A stretch of 39,360 nucleotides of DNA from an uncultured bacterium (GTDB taxonomy: Bacteria; Bacillota; Clostridia; Lachnospirales; Lachnospiraceae), in NCBI GenBank assembly GCA_947574055.1, contig CANPIC010000028.1, positions 1 through 39,360 of the forward strand. Reading direction: 5' to 3'. Below, piece after piece: positions 7,481 through 16,879 of the stretch; positions within the stretch are counted from its first letter, which is position 1, and each line of letters opens with the position of its first letter. Below the pieces are notes generated by a model, which was given only the letters and a program-made list of their open reading frames with translations, was not told the origin of the DNA and did not search any database. Made by a program: the position numbers and the translations under genes.

Positions 7481-9787
7481 TTATCCTGTCGTCCTTTCAA
7501 TATCTATGATACTCTCTATCGCTCTGATCTTGTCTATGATACGCTGCAATTCTCCCCGGCTGCTGATTTCAAAAGCCACCACCATGGTAGCTATCCCCTG
7601 TTTGCTTACCCTCGTATTCAGGGAAAGGATATCCACATTCTTCTCCGTCAGGGCTCTGGAAACATCCGCCAGCAGACCGTTTCTGTTATTGGCATAAATA
7701 TTTATCTCTGCCAGATACCGTTCCCCTTCCACCGCTTTGTCGGAGACCTGCCAGTCTGCATCAATCAGACGGACCCGTTCCATCTCTGAGAGGTTGATAA
7801 TATTCACGCAGTCCGTACGGTGGATGGATACCCCCCTGCCTCTTGTCACGAATCCCACGATATCATCTCCCGGCACCGGTGAACAGCATTTGGAAAAGCG
7901 TACCGCCACATCATTGATTCCCTTCACCACGATTCCGCTGGAAGATCTGGGCTTCATCTTCTTCGTATGGCTGCTGGCTGTTACCGTCGCCAGCACTTCT
8001 TCGTCGGTCAGCTCCTTTTTATGTTCCCGGTCAAAAAGTTCCTGCATCTTATTGACGATCTGGCCCTCTTTAAGACCGCCATGCCCCACTGCGGCGAGCA
8101 CGGAATCCCAGTCCCGGAACCCATATTTACGCATGACATAATCCATATAGGGCTGGCGGAGTATCTGCGCCGTATCCACGGACTTTGCCTTGCAATAAGC
8201 CAGCAGCATCTCTTTTCCCTTGATGATGTTGTCTTCTTTGAGTTCATTTTTAAACCACTGGTTGATCTTACTCTTGGCCTGCGTACTCTTGACCAGATTC
8301 AGCCAGTCACGACTGGGGCCCTTTGAATTTTGCGAGGTCAGTATCTCAATCCTGTCGCCGTTTTTAATCTCATAATCAATCGTCACCAGCTTGCCGTTGA
8401 CTCTGGCCCCGATCATCTTATTGCCCACGGCACTGTGAATGGCATAGGCAAAGTCAACCGTCGTGGAACCTGCCGGCATATTTTTGACATCTCCGGTAGG
8501 GGTAAAGCAATAGACATTGTCAGAAAACAGATCCAGATCACTTTTGAGCAGTTTTAAAAACTCTTTGTTGTCCGTGTCTTTTTGCCATTCCAGTATCTGA
8601 CGCAGCCACACCAGCTTTTCTTCTTCCTGCGCATTGACTTTCTTGCCGTCAGAAGCCTCCTTATATTTCCAGTGGGCCGCGATACCGTACTCCGCCGCCT
8701 TGTGCATCTCATACGTACGAATCTGCACCTCAAAAGGCTGCCCGGAACTGCCGATCAGCGTGGTGTGCAGAGACTGATACATATTTTCCTTGGGCATGGC
8801 AATATAATCCTTGAAACGTCCCGGAATGGGTTTATACATTTCATGGATCACACCAAGCGCTGCATAACAGTCCTTCACCGTATCCACAATGATCCGCACC
8901 GCAAACAGATCGTAAATCTGATCCAATGTCTTATCCTGGTTTTTCATTTTCTTATAGATACTGAAAAAATGCTTGATCCGGCCATCTATCTTGGCCCGGA
9001 TGCCCGCATGATGAATATGCTCACCCACTTCATCCACAATAGACTGGATATATCGTTCTCTGACACTCTTACGGATCGCGATCTTATCCACAAGATCATA
9101 ATAGACTTCCGGCTCCAGATACTTCAGAGAAAGATCATCGAGTTCTATCTTAATACGGGAAATACCCAGACGCTGTGCGATCGGTGCATAGATGTCCATC
9201 GTCTCCCTGGCAATGCGCTGTTGCTTCTGCGCCGGCATATGCTTCAGCGTACGCATATTGTGCAGCCGGTCCGCCAGCTTGATCATAATGACACGGATAT
9301 CCTTCGCCATGGCAAAGAACATCTTGCGCAGGTTCTCTGCCTGCATCTCCATCCGGTCGCTGTCACCTGACTGTGACTGCGTGCTGCCGGAAAGCTGCAA
9401 CTGCTGCAGCTTCGTCACACCGTCCACCAGCAGTGCCACATCCGCACCGAACTGCGCCGTGATCTCCTCCTCCGTCATGATGGTATCTTCCACCACATCG
9501 TGCAGAAGGCCCGCCACGATCGTCTCCTTATCCAGTTCCAGTCCCGCCAGTATAATCGCCACGCAAAGGGGATGGATAATGTATGGTTCACCCGATTTCC
9601 GTACCTGATCTTTGTGGGCTTCATAAGCAGTATCATAAGCCTTTTGGATCATGGAAATGTCGTCGGAAGGATGATATTTCCTGACATGGGAGACCAAATC
9701 CTGATACAGGGTCTCAGGACTCTGGAACTCAGCTATTGATTCAATTCTTCCATCGTCAAATACGCTTTCTTTTTTCTCTTCTGTCAT
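7481..9787 (-). CDS. relA: Rel, bifunctional (p)ppGpp synthetase/hydrolase
   Basis: A 768-residue long RSH enzyme that makes and degrades the alarmone (p)ppGpp. Domains in order: an HD hydrolase domain (HDVVEDT, His96-Asp97, with a matching RLHNMRTL helix), the synthetase domain (GRIKHFFSIYKKM and the EVQIRT block), a TGS domain (VYCFTPTGDV), the Cys-containing region (SKCCSPVPGDDIVG, then HRTDC) and a C-terminal ACT domain. The intact HD motif argues for both activities, as in Rel/SpoT. It follows apt after a hairpin-containing gap and is two bases from the MBL gene. The gene symbol follows Firmicutes usage; rel is equally correct. Confidence 0.96.
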   Translation of the reverse strand: MTEEKKESVFDDGRIESIAEFQSPETLYQDLVSHVRKYHPSDDISMIQKAYDTAYEAHKDQVRKSGEPYIIHPLCVAIILAGLELDKETIVAGLLHDVVEDTIMTEEEITAQFGADVALLVDGVTKLQQLQLSGSTQSQSGDSDRMEMQAENLRKMFFAMAKDIRVIMIKLADRLHNMRTLKHMPAQKQQRIARETMDIYAPIAQRLGISRIKIELDDLSLKYLEPEVYYDLVDKIAIRKSVRERYIQSIVDEVGEHIHHAGIRAKIDGRIKHFFSIYKKMKNQDKTLDQIYDLFAVRIIVDTVKDCYAALGVIHEMYKPIPGRFKDYIAMPKENMYQSLHTTLIGSSGQPFEVQIRTYEMHKAAEYGIAAHWKYKEASDGKKVNAQEEEKLVWLRQILEWQKDTDNKEFLKLLKSDLDLFSDNVYCFTPTGDVKNMPAGSTTVDFAYAIHSAVGNKMIGARVNGKLVTIDYEIKNGDRIEILTSQNSKGPSRDWLNLVKSTQAKSKINQWFKNELKEDNIIKGKEMLLAYCKAKSVDTAQILRQPYMDYVMRKYGFRDWDSVLAAVGHGGLKEGQIVNKMQELFDREHKKELTDEEVLATVTASSHTKKMKPRSSSGIVVKGINDVAVRFSKCCSPVPGDDIVGFVTRGRGVSIHRTDCVNIINLSEMERVRLIDADWQVSDKAVEGERYLAEINIYANNRNGLLADVSRALTEKNVDILSLNTRVSKQGIATMVVAFEISSRGELQRIIDKIRAIESIIDIERTTG

Positions 9788-9822
9788 ATCCAGTCACCAG
9801 CCCACATTTATTTTTAGAAGTT

Positions 9823-9863
9823 TGGTAACCGTCCGCCGCCGATACAGCCCCGGACGATTACCA
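9823..9863 (-). other. Stem-loop between apt and rel
   Basis: Arms 9851-9863 and 9823-9835 pair over 13 positions with one G-U, around a 15-base loop. No run of T follows on the minus strand (AACTTCTAAAAAT), so it is not a standard terminator. It may protect the apt mRNA end, slow polymerase, or set the apt/rel expression ratio. Confidence 0.6.
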
Positions 9864-9871
9864 GGTATTAC

Positions 9872-10396
9872 TTATTTACCCTCATATGTAATGGCCGCTT
9901 CCAGCCTGTAATCCGCAATCCGTTTCCTGCCCTCCAGGCCGGCCAGTTCCATCAGTACGACGATTCCCACTACTTCGCCGCCCAGCGATTCAATCAGCCG
10001 GATCATCGCTTCCGTCGTGCCACCGGTGGCGATCAGATCATCCACAATCAGCACCTTCTGTCCCCGCTGAATGGAATCTTTGTGCATCTCTATGGTAGCT
10101 TTCCCGTATTCCAGATCATAATCCATGGAAACTGTCTCACAGGGAAGTTTCCCTTTCTTGCGGATCAGCACGAAAGGCTTTCTGTTATTGTAGGCAATGG
10201 GCATGCCGAAAATAAAGCCTCTGGATTCCGGCCCCACAACCACATCATAAGAAAGATCATTGATCTTTTCCTGCATCGTGTCAATGGCAAGGCGGAGTCC
10301 TTCCGCATCCTGCAGAACACTTGTCACATCCCGGAAGATAATCCCCTCTTCCGGGAAATCCGGTATACTTCTCACATATTCTTCCAATTTTTTCAT
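9872..10396 (-). CDS. apt: Adenine phosphoribosyltransferase
   Basis: A 174-residue purine salvage enzyme converting adenine and PRPP to AMP and pyrophosphate in the cytoplasm. The PRPP-binding loop VLIVDDLIATGGTT is intact, and the N-terminus (SIPDFPEEGIIFRDVT) and the adenine-site segment GPESRGFIFG are classic Apt. Length is standard. It is the first gene of the series apt-rel-MBL-hemZ. Next to rel it couples purine salvage to alarmone metabolism, a common clostridial order, although the recJ often seen upstream is absent here and replaced by an unrelated secreted-protein gene. Confidence 0.96.
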   Translation of the reverse strand: MKKLEEYVRSIPDFPEEGIIFRDVTSVLQDAEGLRLAIDTMQEKINDLSYDVVVGPESRGFIFGMPIAYNNRKPFVLIRKKGKLPCETVSMDYDLEYGKATIEMHKDSIQRGQKVLIVDDLIATGGTTEAMIRLIESLGGEVVGIVVLMELAGLEGRKRIADYRLEAAITYEGK

Positions 10397-10428
10397 TTTA
10401 TTAACACCCTTTCTCAGACCTGCTATGA

Positions 10429-10453
10429 TCTGCCGCCTTCCCCCGCCGGCAGA
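10429..10453 (-). promoter_or_regulatory. Leader hairpin of apt
   Basis: TCTGCCG (10429-10435) and CGGCAGA (10447-10453) pair perfectly over 7 bases around an 11-base loop, within the 5' leader of apt. The apt ATG lies about 30 bases further on. No T-run follows. It matches no riboswitch that I know. Confidence 0.4.
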
Positions 10454-10518
10454 CAGCTGCTTACAGCCCGTCTTTTATCCGTTTTTCCGCAAAGCCCCTC
10501 CCTTTTTGGGACTTTCAC

Positions 10519-10529
10519 AGTATAACACA
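10519..10529 (-). promoter_or_regulatory. Possible extended -10 promoter for apt
   Basis: On the minus strand TGTTATACT gives an extended -10 (TG, one base, TATACT). No convincing -35 lies 17 bases upstream. It would start a leader of about 115 bases containing the hairpin at 10429-10453. Confidence 0.3.
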
Positions 10530-10545
10530 CAAGAGGTCAACATGG

Positions 10546-11436
10546 CTACCAGTCTGCTTCATTTTCTTCCGCTGTCAAGACAGCATATTCATAATGTCCC
10601 AACAGCTTTCCGTAATAATTAGCCCTGCTGTAACTGTATTTTGCCACACTGGGAGCCGCGCCCGGCGCCTGGGCACCCGCCATGCCAAGCAGGATCTGTC
10701 CATCTGTATAAGCAATATACGTATCCAGATCAAATTCGGCGTTGCCTTTCCTGCCCTCAATAATTCCCTTTTCCACAAAATGCCGCAGCAACTCAGGCGG
10801 ATTGAACCCGATGGACACCTGCAGATCTGGATTGTTATCGTAGTAATAGTCCGGATCAAACACAGAAGAATAGTCTCTTCCATTATATGTAGTATCTGTC
10901 ACTTCTGCCTGCGGTTTATGCAACAAATATGGATTTTTCAGACAGTCGGTCAGGATCTGGTAATAAGTATCCGCCTCTCCCTTTCTCACCAGATAGTCTG
11001 CCGCATAAGCCTCCAGTTCCTGATAATCCAGCAGATACCCGTTATCCAGAAACATCTCCAGATTCTGATAGGCATTGCTTACAAGATTCATCGACAGTTC
11101 CCGCTTTTCCTGCTCCCCGTCCGCACTGAAATTCCAGTAGATCTGTTCCACCTCCGGCAGATAAAAGACGGACCAGGAAGAATCGTCCTTCCCCATCATC
11201 TGCCGCATCATTTCGGATGTGGTAAAAACCGTGTTGCGCAGGACCGCTTCTTCTTCCGTCCCTGCCCGCTCTGTCACCTGCGACGCGGCAGTGCCTTCTC
11301 CCACCGGCTCCCGTCTTTCACTTGCGGGCAGTTTGCTCTGTGGCAATTCCTTTACAGGCGCCGCCAACGCAGTAAGTGCGCTGCAGGAAAACAGAACAGA
11401 AGATAACATCATGCATATTGCTTTTTTCAGTTTCAT
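10546..11436 (-). CDS. Secreted protein of unknown function with Lachnospiraceae-type 'YY..NPDL' region
   Basis: A 296-residue exported protein. The N-terminus (basic KLKK, hydrophobic stretch, ending ALTALAAP) is a type I signal peptide cut near residue 26. The middle is acidic and glutamine-rich without clear motifs. Residues about 195-265 contain FDPDYYYDNNPDL, HFVEKGIIEGR and FDLDTYIAYTD. This resembles one unit of a degenerate repeat (V/FDxxYYLxxNPDxxxxxx...HFxxxGxxEGR) that I recall from many secreted Lachnospiraceae proteins. It has its own promoter and strong GGAGG site and is not obviously co-transcribed with apt. The function is unknown; a cell-surface or envelope role is only a guess. 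Confidence 0.8.
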   Translation of the reverse strand: MKLKKAICMMLSSVLFSCSALTALAAPVKELPQSKLPASERREPVGEGTAASQVTERAGTEEEAVLRNTVFTTSEMMRQMMGKDDSSWSVFYLPEVEQIYWNFSADGEQEKRELSMNLVSNAYQNLEMFLDNGYLLDYQELEAYAADYLVRKGEADTYYQILTDCLKNPYLLHKPQAEVTDTTYNGRDYSSVFDPDYYYDNNPDLQVSIGFNPPELLRHFVEKGIIEGRKGNAEFDLDTYIAYTDGQILLGMAGAQAPGAAPSVAKYSYSRANYYGKLLGHYEYAVLTAEENEADW

Positions 11437-11484
11437 CCTACACCTCCCTGTTGTTACAGGATATTTTTCAAAGTATTCACAGCT

Positions 11485-11513
11485 ATTATATACTTTATAC
11501 CGGAAAGGTGCAA
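11485..11513 (-). promoter_or_regulatory. Sigma-A-type promoter of the secreted-protein gene
   Basis: On the minus strand TTGCAC (11513-11508), a 17-base spacer and TATAAT (11490-11485) form a near-consensus promoter. The start codon is at 11436, leaving a short leader ending in GGGAGGTG. Confidence 0.78.
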
Positions 11514-11551
11514 GTTCGGGCTGCTTTTATCCGTCCCGGCATTTCGCGACT

Positions 11552-11599
11552 ACTACAACAAAAGGCACAGCCCCTGTATCCCAGGATGCTGTACCTTTT
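11552..11599 (-). terminator. Rho-independent terminator behind groEL
   Basis: Arms 11588-11599 and 11560-11571 pair over 12 positions with one U-G, enclosing a smaller CCTG/CAGG stem. On the minus strand the arm ends in TTTT and continues TTTTGTTG. It lies about 80 bases behind the groEL stop. The plus strand is also T-rich past the stem, so it could work in both directions. Confidence 0.82.
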
Positions 11600-11678
11600 A
11601 TTCTCTTTTTTCTATGATTGCGCCCGGATCGAAGGCCGTTTTCCCTACCTGCTAGCAGGCACGGCCAGTCCGCGGATC

Positions 11679-13313
<1,635 letters not shown>

Positions 13314-13343
13314 CTAAATTATTTTTGCTGATTTTTTCTTCTA

Positions 13344-13628
13344 TTACTGAATCACTGCCAGAATATCACTCTGTCTTACGATAATCAGTTCCTCTTCTTC
13401 CAGCTTCACATCTGTGCCTGCATATTTGGAATAGATGACCTGATCGCCGACTTTCACTTCCATCTTCACTTCTTTGCCATCCACCATTCCGCCAGGGCCG
13501 ACTGCGATCACTTCTGCCTGCTGCGGTTTCTCCTTGCTCTGGCCCGGAAGAACGATACCGGATTTGGTTGTTTCTTCTGCTTCCAACTGTTTTAATACGA
13601 CTCTGTCACCCAATGGTACTAATTTCAT
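13344..13628 (-). CDS. groES: Co-chaperonin GroES (10 kDa, Hsp10)
   Basis: A 94-residue lid of the GroEL chamber. The N-terminal PLGDRVVLK, the mobile-loop region (EAEETTKSGIVLPGQSKEKP) and the C-terminal EEELIIVRQSDILA match GroES over its full length. The mobile-loop sequence SGIVLPG is the GroEL-binding element. A strong GGAGG site lies about eight bases upstream of the ATG. It is the first gene of the groES-groEL operon, preceded by a CIRCE element and a good sigma-A promoter. Confidence 0.97.
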   Translation of the reverse strand: MKLVPLGDRVVLKQLEAEETTKSGIVLPGQSKEKPQQAEVIAVGPGGMVDGKEVKMEVKVGDQVIYSKYAGTDVKLEEEELIIVRQSDILAVIQ

Positions 13629-13671
13629 GTAGACTGCCTCCTTTATAATTCGCTGTTATCTGTCTTATTTA

Positions 13672-13698
13672 TTAGCACTCACTTTGGTTGAGTGCTAA
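13672..13698 (-). promoter_or_regulatory. CIRCE operator (HrcA binding site)
   Basis: A perfect TTAGCACTC - 9 bases - GAGTGCTAA inverted repeat. It covers the start region of the groES transcript, 11 bases downstream of the -10 hexamer. HrcA bound here represses groESL in unstressed cells. hrcA itself is not in the window. Confidence 0.97.
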
Positions 13699-13709
13699 GA
13701 ACTATCCAT

Positions 13710-13738
13710 ATATTAGTTTCTTACTCTCGGTTATGCAA
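13710..13738 (-). promoter_or_regulatory. Sigma-A promoter of groES-groEL
   Basis: On the minus strand TTGCAT (13738-13733), a 17-base spacer and TAATAT (13715-13710). Transcription would start near 13703, inside the edge of the CIRCE element, which fits repression by HrcA. Confidence 0.85.
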
Positions 13739-13937
13739 CTCGACTTATCACTCCTATACTCTTATTTACTCTTTATTTTATGTGTTTATCTCATGATTTC
13801 TCTCTTTTTCTTAATTTTTCCACTAACTGGCGATTTTATACTTATTTTATATTTTTGGTGATGCGAATCCGTTGATCCTTTCTGAGATCGTGACCGGCTT
13901 GCCTGGCAGAATGTAAAACCTGTTGTGTACACATTTT
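13739..13937. other. Gene-free, A/T-rich interval upstream of groES
   Basis: Together with the promoter, CIRCE and the neighbouring terminator this makes a 380-base interval without a gene. The stretch 13740-13860 is clearly richer in A and T than the surroundings. I see no second CIRCE, no plausible small gene with a ribosome binding site and no further strong hairpin. Confidence 0.5.
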
Positions 13938-13985
13938 TCGTAACAAGACAAACAACCGGCAGTCCTCTCACAGACTGCCGGTTGT
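13938..13985 (-). terminator. Rho-independent terminator behind the lipoprotein gene
   Basis: A perfect 13-base stem (13973-13985 with 13952-13964) and an 8-base loop are followed on the minus strand by TTTGTCTTGTT. It starts about 23 bases behind the lipoprotein stop codon and isolates groES-groEL from it. Confidence 0.88.
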
Positions 13986-14008
13986 AAGGTCAGGTCTTCT
14001 TATGTCAC

Positions 14009-14968
14009 TTAACTGTTTTTTGCCTCTTCGGGAATCGTAAAGTCCTCTGCGCTGTTGAAATTAGAACAGTTCATCGTCATTACCAGCCTCGGAATTTTCA
14101 TTTCCACGCCTTCTGCTTCCTCACCCATGCTCTTGATGACACCGGATAGCAGTTTGTCTATCGGTTCCGTCATATCCATCTCGTATTTCACAGGATACAG
14201 GCTTGCCTCGTCGATCCATACATATTCTGTCAGATCTCCCACATCACCCAGCTCCGCTTCCACCTGAGCCGAATCCATACCTGCAGAAGTCAGAGAATCC
14301 AGCGCGCCGGAAGCAAGAATCGCCTCCTTAGCCTCTTCACCGCTCATGGTATGTGCATACTTATAGGCATTGGCTCCATTCACTTCTTCCATACCTTCCA
14401 GCTCATAAGAAGCACCGGTATCAATAAAAGCGAGCATATTCAGACTGGCATCATACTGTTCCAGATCTGCGGTACCCACTACCTGACTTTGCCACATGTC
14501 ACTCTCACCGTCATGCAGATACATGGTAGCCGTACCGTCTTCTGCGACTTCGCCGTAGACAGACATCATATTATCCATGCTTCCCGCTTCCCCGGCATCC
14601 ACACTCATATCCATTTTGATCTTCCACGGATCGCTGAAGCAGGTCATATCCATTGTAATAATCGAAACAAAAGGCTGCACCTCACCGTCCTTGCTTGCTT
14701 CCATCGCCATATCCATCACCATCTGCATTTCCATGCTCTCGATGGCTCTCGCATTTTCCAGCGCTGCAGCAAAGGCATCCACCTCTTCTGCCGCTTCCGT
14801 CTCTTCTGCCTCAGTCTCTGCTTCTTGCTCTGCCTGTACATCCTCCGCAACCGCCGCATCTGCAGCCGGTGCATCTGCTGTCTCCGCGCCGCTGTCCTTA
14901 CCGCCGCAGGCAGTCACCGCCAATGACAACACGCCTGCCAGAAACAGTGCCAGAATTCTTTTTTTCAT
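14009..14968 (-). CDS. Surface lipoprotein, DUF6612/LppX-like
   Basis: A 319-residue lipoprotein. The signal peptide ends in a lipobox (LAVTAC) with Cys21 as the lipidation site. A low-complexity acidic Ala/Glu linker follows (about residues 25-65), then a domain of about 250 residues with alternating methionines (MEMQMVMDMAMEAS, IKMDMSVDAG, YEMDMTEPID). Alternating-residue strands and the closing 'YPVKYEMDM' resemble the DUF6612/LppX half-barrel lipoproteins. The assignment is by memory of the pattern. The promoter is strong and overlaid by an inverted repeat. The AAAGGGG site is 13 bases from this ATG but closer to an out-of-frame ATG 10 bases upstream. It is probably a single-gene unit. 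Confidence 0.82.
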   Translation of the reverse strand: MKKRILALFLAGVLSLAVTACGGKDSGAETADAPAADAAVAEDVQAEQEAETEAEETEAAEEVDAFAAALENARAIESMEMQMVMDMAMEASKDGEVQPFVSIITMDMTCFSDPWKIKMDMSVDAGEAGSMDNMMSVYGEVAEDGTATMYLHDGESDMWQSQVVGTADLEQYDASLNMLAFIDTGASYELEGMEEVNGANAYKYAHTMSGEEAKEAILASGALDSLTSAGMDSAQVEAELGDVGDLTEYVWIDEASLYPVKYEMDMTEPIDKLLSGVIKSMGEEAEGVEMKIPRLVMTMNCSNFNSAEDFTIPEEAKNS

Positions 14969-15013
14969 AGTTTTTCATAATCCCCTTTCTTTCCGTTTCC
15001 GGATTTATACCAT

Positions 15014-15044
15014 ACAATCATATCATGTTAAGTATGATTGTCAA
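15014..15044 (-). promoter_or_regulatory. Promoter with overlapping inverted-repeat operator (lipoprotein gene)
   Basis: On the minus strand TTGACA (15044-15039), a 16-base spacer and TATGAT (15022-15017). A perfect 9-base inverted repeat, ACAATCATA - 10 bases - TATGATTGT (15014-15041), lies exactly over the two hexamers. This is the layout of a repressor operator for a dimer binding faces one helical turn or two apart. Confidence 0.75.
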
Positions 15045-15092
15045 GCATTTTGATCGGCCATACGCCATGAAAGGGGAACTGATCCAAAATCG

Positions 15093-16019
15093 TTACCGGA
15101 AATTCCTGCGCAGTCTCGTCTGATAAGTCTGATCCTGTTTCATCTCAAATTTGTTTTCAAACATTTTGTATTCCGCTTCCGCAAACACATCTTCCAGGGC
15201 CTCTTCCACATTGCTCTTATACATCAGACCCACCGCAACGGAGGGTGTCAGTTTCGTATCCACATAGTCTCTGCATCTGCCCTGTATCCGTTCCATATAC
15301 CCTTCTGCCTCACCTTCCTCAGGCAGAGGGATCGCTATGTGAAATACATCGCCGTCCACACGGCCCACTATGTATTCTTCTCCGGCTTCCTCCTGCAAAA
15401 TCCGCGCCACGATCTGAATGAGCCGGTCACTCTCCTCGTCTCCATAGTGATCATTGGCAAATTTCCAGTCATTGATATTGGCCTCCACCGCCGCCACCGG
15501 AACGACCTCCGATTCGTCCAGGGATTTCATCCGCTCTTTAAAATAAGCCCTGTTCAAAACACCGGTCAGGATATCATTTTTTTCTCCATGTTTCGCCCGA
15601 TGGGCCTCCTCCATCGAAAACTCGATCTCATCAATGTACACGGCGCTCTCCCGGTTGGCATAAACCTCTTCTCCCAGCCGCTCCCACATATCCACCAGAG
15701 TCTCCAGAAACGCCGCTGCCATCTCCTTTTTTTCCGGCGCCACATCTTCCTCCCGTTTATACACATGACCTACCGTGCGGTTAGCCACCCGCAGCTTCCG
15801 CCCCGGCTCACCGACCACATCAGGCGTAAAATCCGCAAAATTCCCTACGGCTGCCATCTTCTCCCCATGCCGCTCGGTCAACAGTATTTTGATCCCTGTC
15901 AACTCATGCAAAAGCCGCATCTGACTCAGCAGCTCTTCTATTTTATAGAGATTGGCAAGCCTGTAATTCCTGATGTTTTCCTTCAGCCTCTTCTCCAGAG
16001 GCATCGTTCCATATCCCAT
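15093..16019 (-). CDS. Degenerate GGDEF-domain protein, probably no diguanylate cyclase
   Basis: A 308-residue cytoplasmic protein. The N-terminal half (about residues 20-130) looks like a small sensory domain, possibly GAF- or PocR-like. Residues about 145-300 follow the GGDEF fold: DILTGVLNRAYF (149-160), NDWKFANDHYGDEESD (183-198) and RVDGDVF (220-226), the last standing where RxGGDEF should be. The signature is DGDVF (222-226) instead of GGDEF, and the usual metal-binding aspartate of the first block is asparagine (N181 or N183), so cyclase activity is unlikely. The ATG at 16019 has GAGG nine bases upstream. It lies 128 bases behind the cytidylate-kinase-like gene and may share its transcript. 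Confidence 0.72.
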   Translation of the reverse strand: MGYGTMPLEKRLKENIRNYRLANLYKIEELLSQMRLLHELTGIKILLTERHGEKMAAVGNFADFTPDVVGEPGRKLRVANRTVGHVYKREEDVAPEKKEMAAAFLETLVDMWERLGEEVYANRESAVYIDEIEFSMEEAHRAKHGEKNDILTGVLNRAYFKERMKSLDESEVVPVAAVEANINDWKFANDHYGDEESDRLIQIVARILQEEAGEEYIVGRVDGDVFHIAIPLPEEGEAEGYMERIQGRCRDYVDTKLTPSVAVGLMYKSNVEEALEDVFAEAEYKMFENKFEMKQDQTYQTRLRRNFR

Positions 16020-16147
16020 AAAAATGTACCTCGCATCCCTTAGATTTTCCGGCCTTTTTATCCTGCCGGAAAGACATTTTCATTATATCGGTTTTTAGGA
16101 AATTTGTCCAGAAGGAAACCGGGCACTGCCAGTCAGCTTCTCCCTCA

Positions 16148-16750
16148 TCAAAGCGACTGATACAGTAACTCCAGCACATCCACACATTTCTCGATTCCCA
16201 GGCGGCCCCGGTCCAGTGCCACATCATAGTTATTGATATCACCCCACTTATATTCCGTGTAGTAATTATAGTAGACGCTGCGCTGCTTATCCGTCCTGCG
16301 GATCATGGCCGCCGCTTCTTCTCTGGACAGATTATAGTGGCGGCTCACCACATCCAGCTTTGTCTGCATATCCGCAAAGATAAATACACTGAGCATACGC
16401 CGGTTCTCCCGCAGGATATAATCCGCCCCTCTTCCTATTATAATGCAAGGACTCTGCCCGGCCAGATCCTTGATGATCTCCGCCTGCAGGCTGAACAACT
16501 CCTCATTCATGGGTGTCTTTCCGATCCGATATTCAAGCCCCACTTCCATCGTAAACTCATACCACTTACGGTTAATCTTTTTCTCATCCACTTCCAGCAG
16601 CGACGCATAGTCGGCCTCACTGCGTTTGGAAGCCATTTCGATCAATGCCATATCATAATAGGGGATCTGCAGCCTGTCCGATAATGTCTTGCCTATTTTC
16701 CTCCCGCCGCTGCCAAACTGTCGGCTGATCACGATGACCTGATTACTCAT
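16148..16750 (-). CDS. Cytidylate-kinase-like family protein
   Basis: A 200-residue P-loop protein of the Cytidylate_kin2 family. The N-terminal VISRQFGSGGRKIGKTL is its characteristic phosphate-binding loop. CIIIGRGADYIL, SVFIFADMQTKLDVV and RRTDKQRSVYYNYYTEYKWGD are family blocks matching the NMP kinase core and lid. The substrate is not established: members are usually named by similarity to CMP kinase but do not replace Cmk. An upstream in-frame ATG at 16789 is rejected because GGAG lies ten bases before 16750 and homology begins at SNQVIVISR. It heads a probable two-gene unit with the GGDEF-like gene and is divergent from ykpA. Confidence 0.82.
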   Translation of the reverse strand: MSNQVIVISRQFGSGGRKIGKTLSDRLQIPYYDMALIEMASKRSEADYASLLEVDEKKINRKWYEFTMEVGLEYRIGKTPMNEELFSLQAEIIKDLAGQSPCIIIGRGADYILRENRRMLSVFIFADMQTKLDVVSRHYNLSREEAAAMIRRTDKQRSVYYNYYTEYKWGDINNYDVALDRGRLGIEKCVDVLELLYQSL

Positions 16751-16796
16751 ACGCACTGTCTCCTTTTCTTTTTTATAGAAGTATATCATATTTTCC

Positions 16797-16824
16797 TTGC
16801 AAAATCCTGTATTTTCTGTAAAAT
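16797..16824 (+). promoter_or_regulatory. Probable promoter of ykpA
   Basis: TTGCAA, a 16-base spacer and TAAAAT. It lies in the 129-base divergent gap between the kinase-like gene and ykpA, leaving a leader of about 50 bases. Confidence 0.5.
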
Positions 16825-16879
16825 AGGAAAAGATGAGTAGCTGTGAAATTTATGGAACAGGAAAGGTTTAAATCAAAAC

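Noticed and set aside
13786..13971. A 61-codon minus-strand ORF upstream of groES
   Set aside because: Its start lies inside the lipoprotein terminator hairpin, there is no ribosome site, and the composition is not protein-like.
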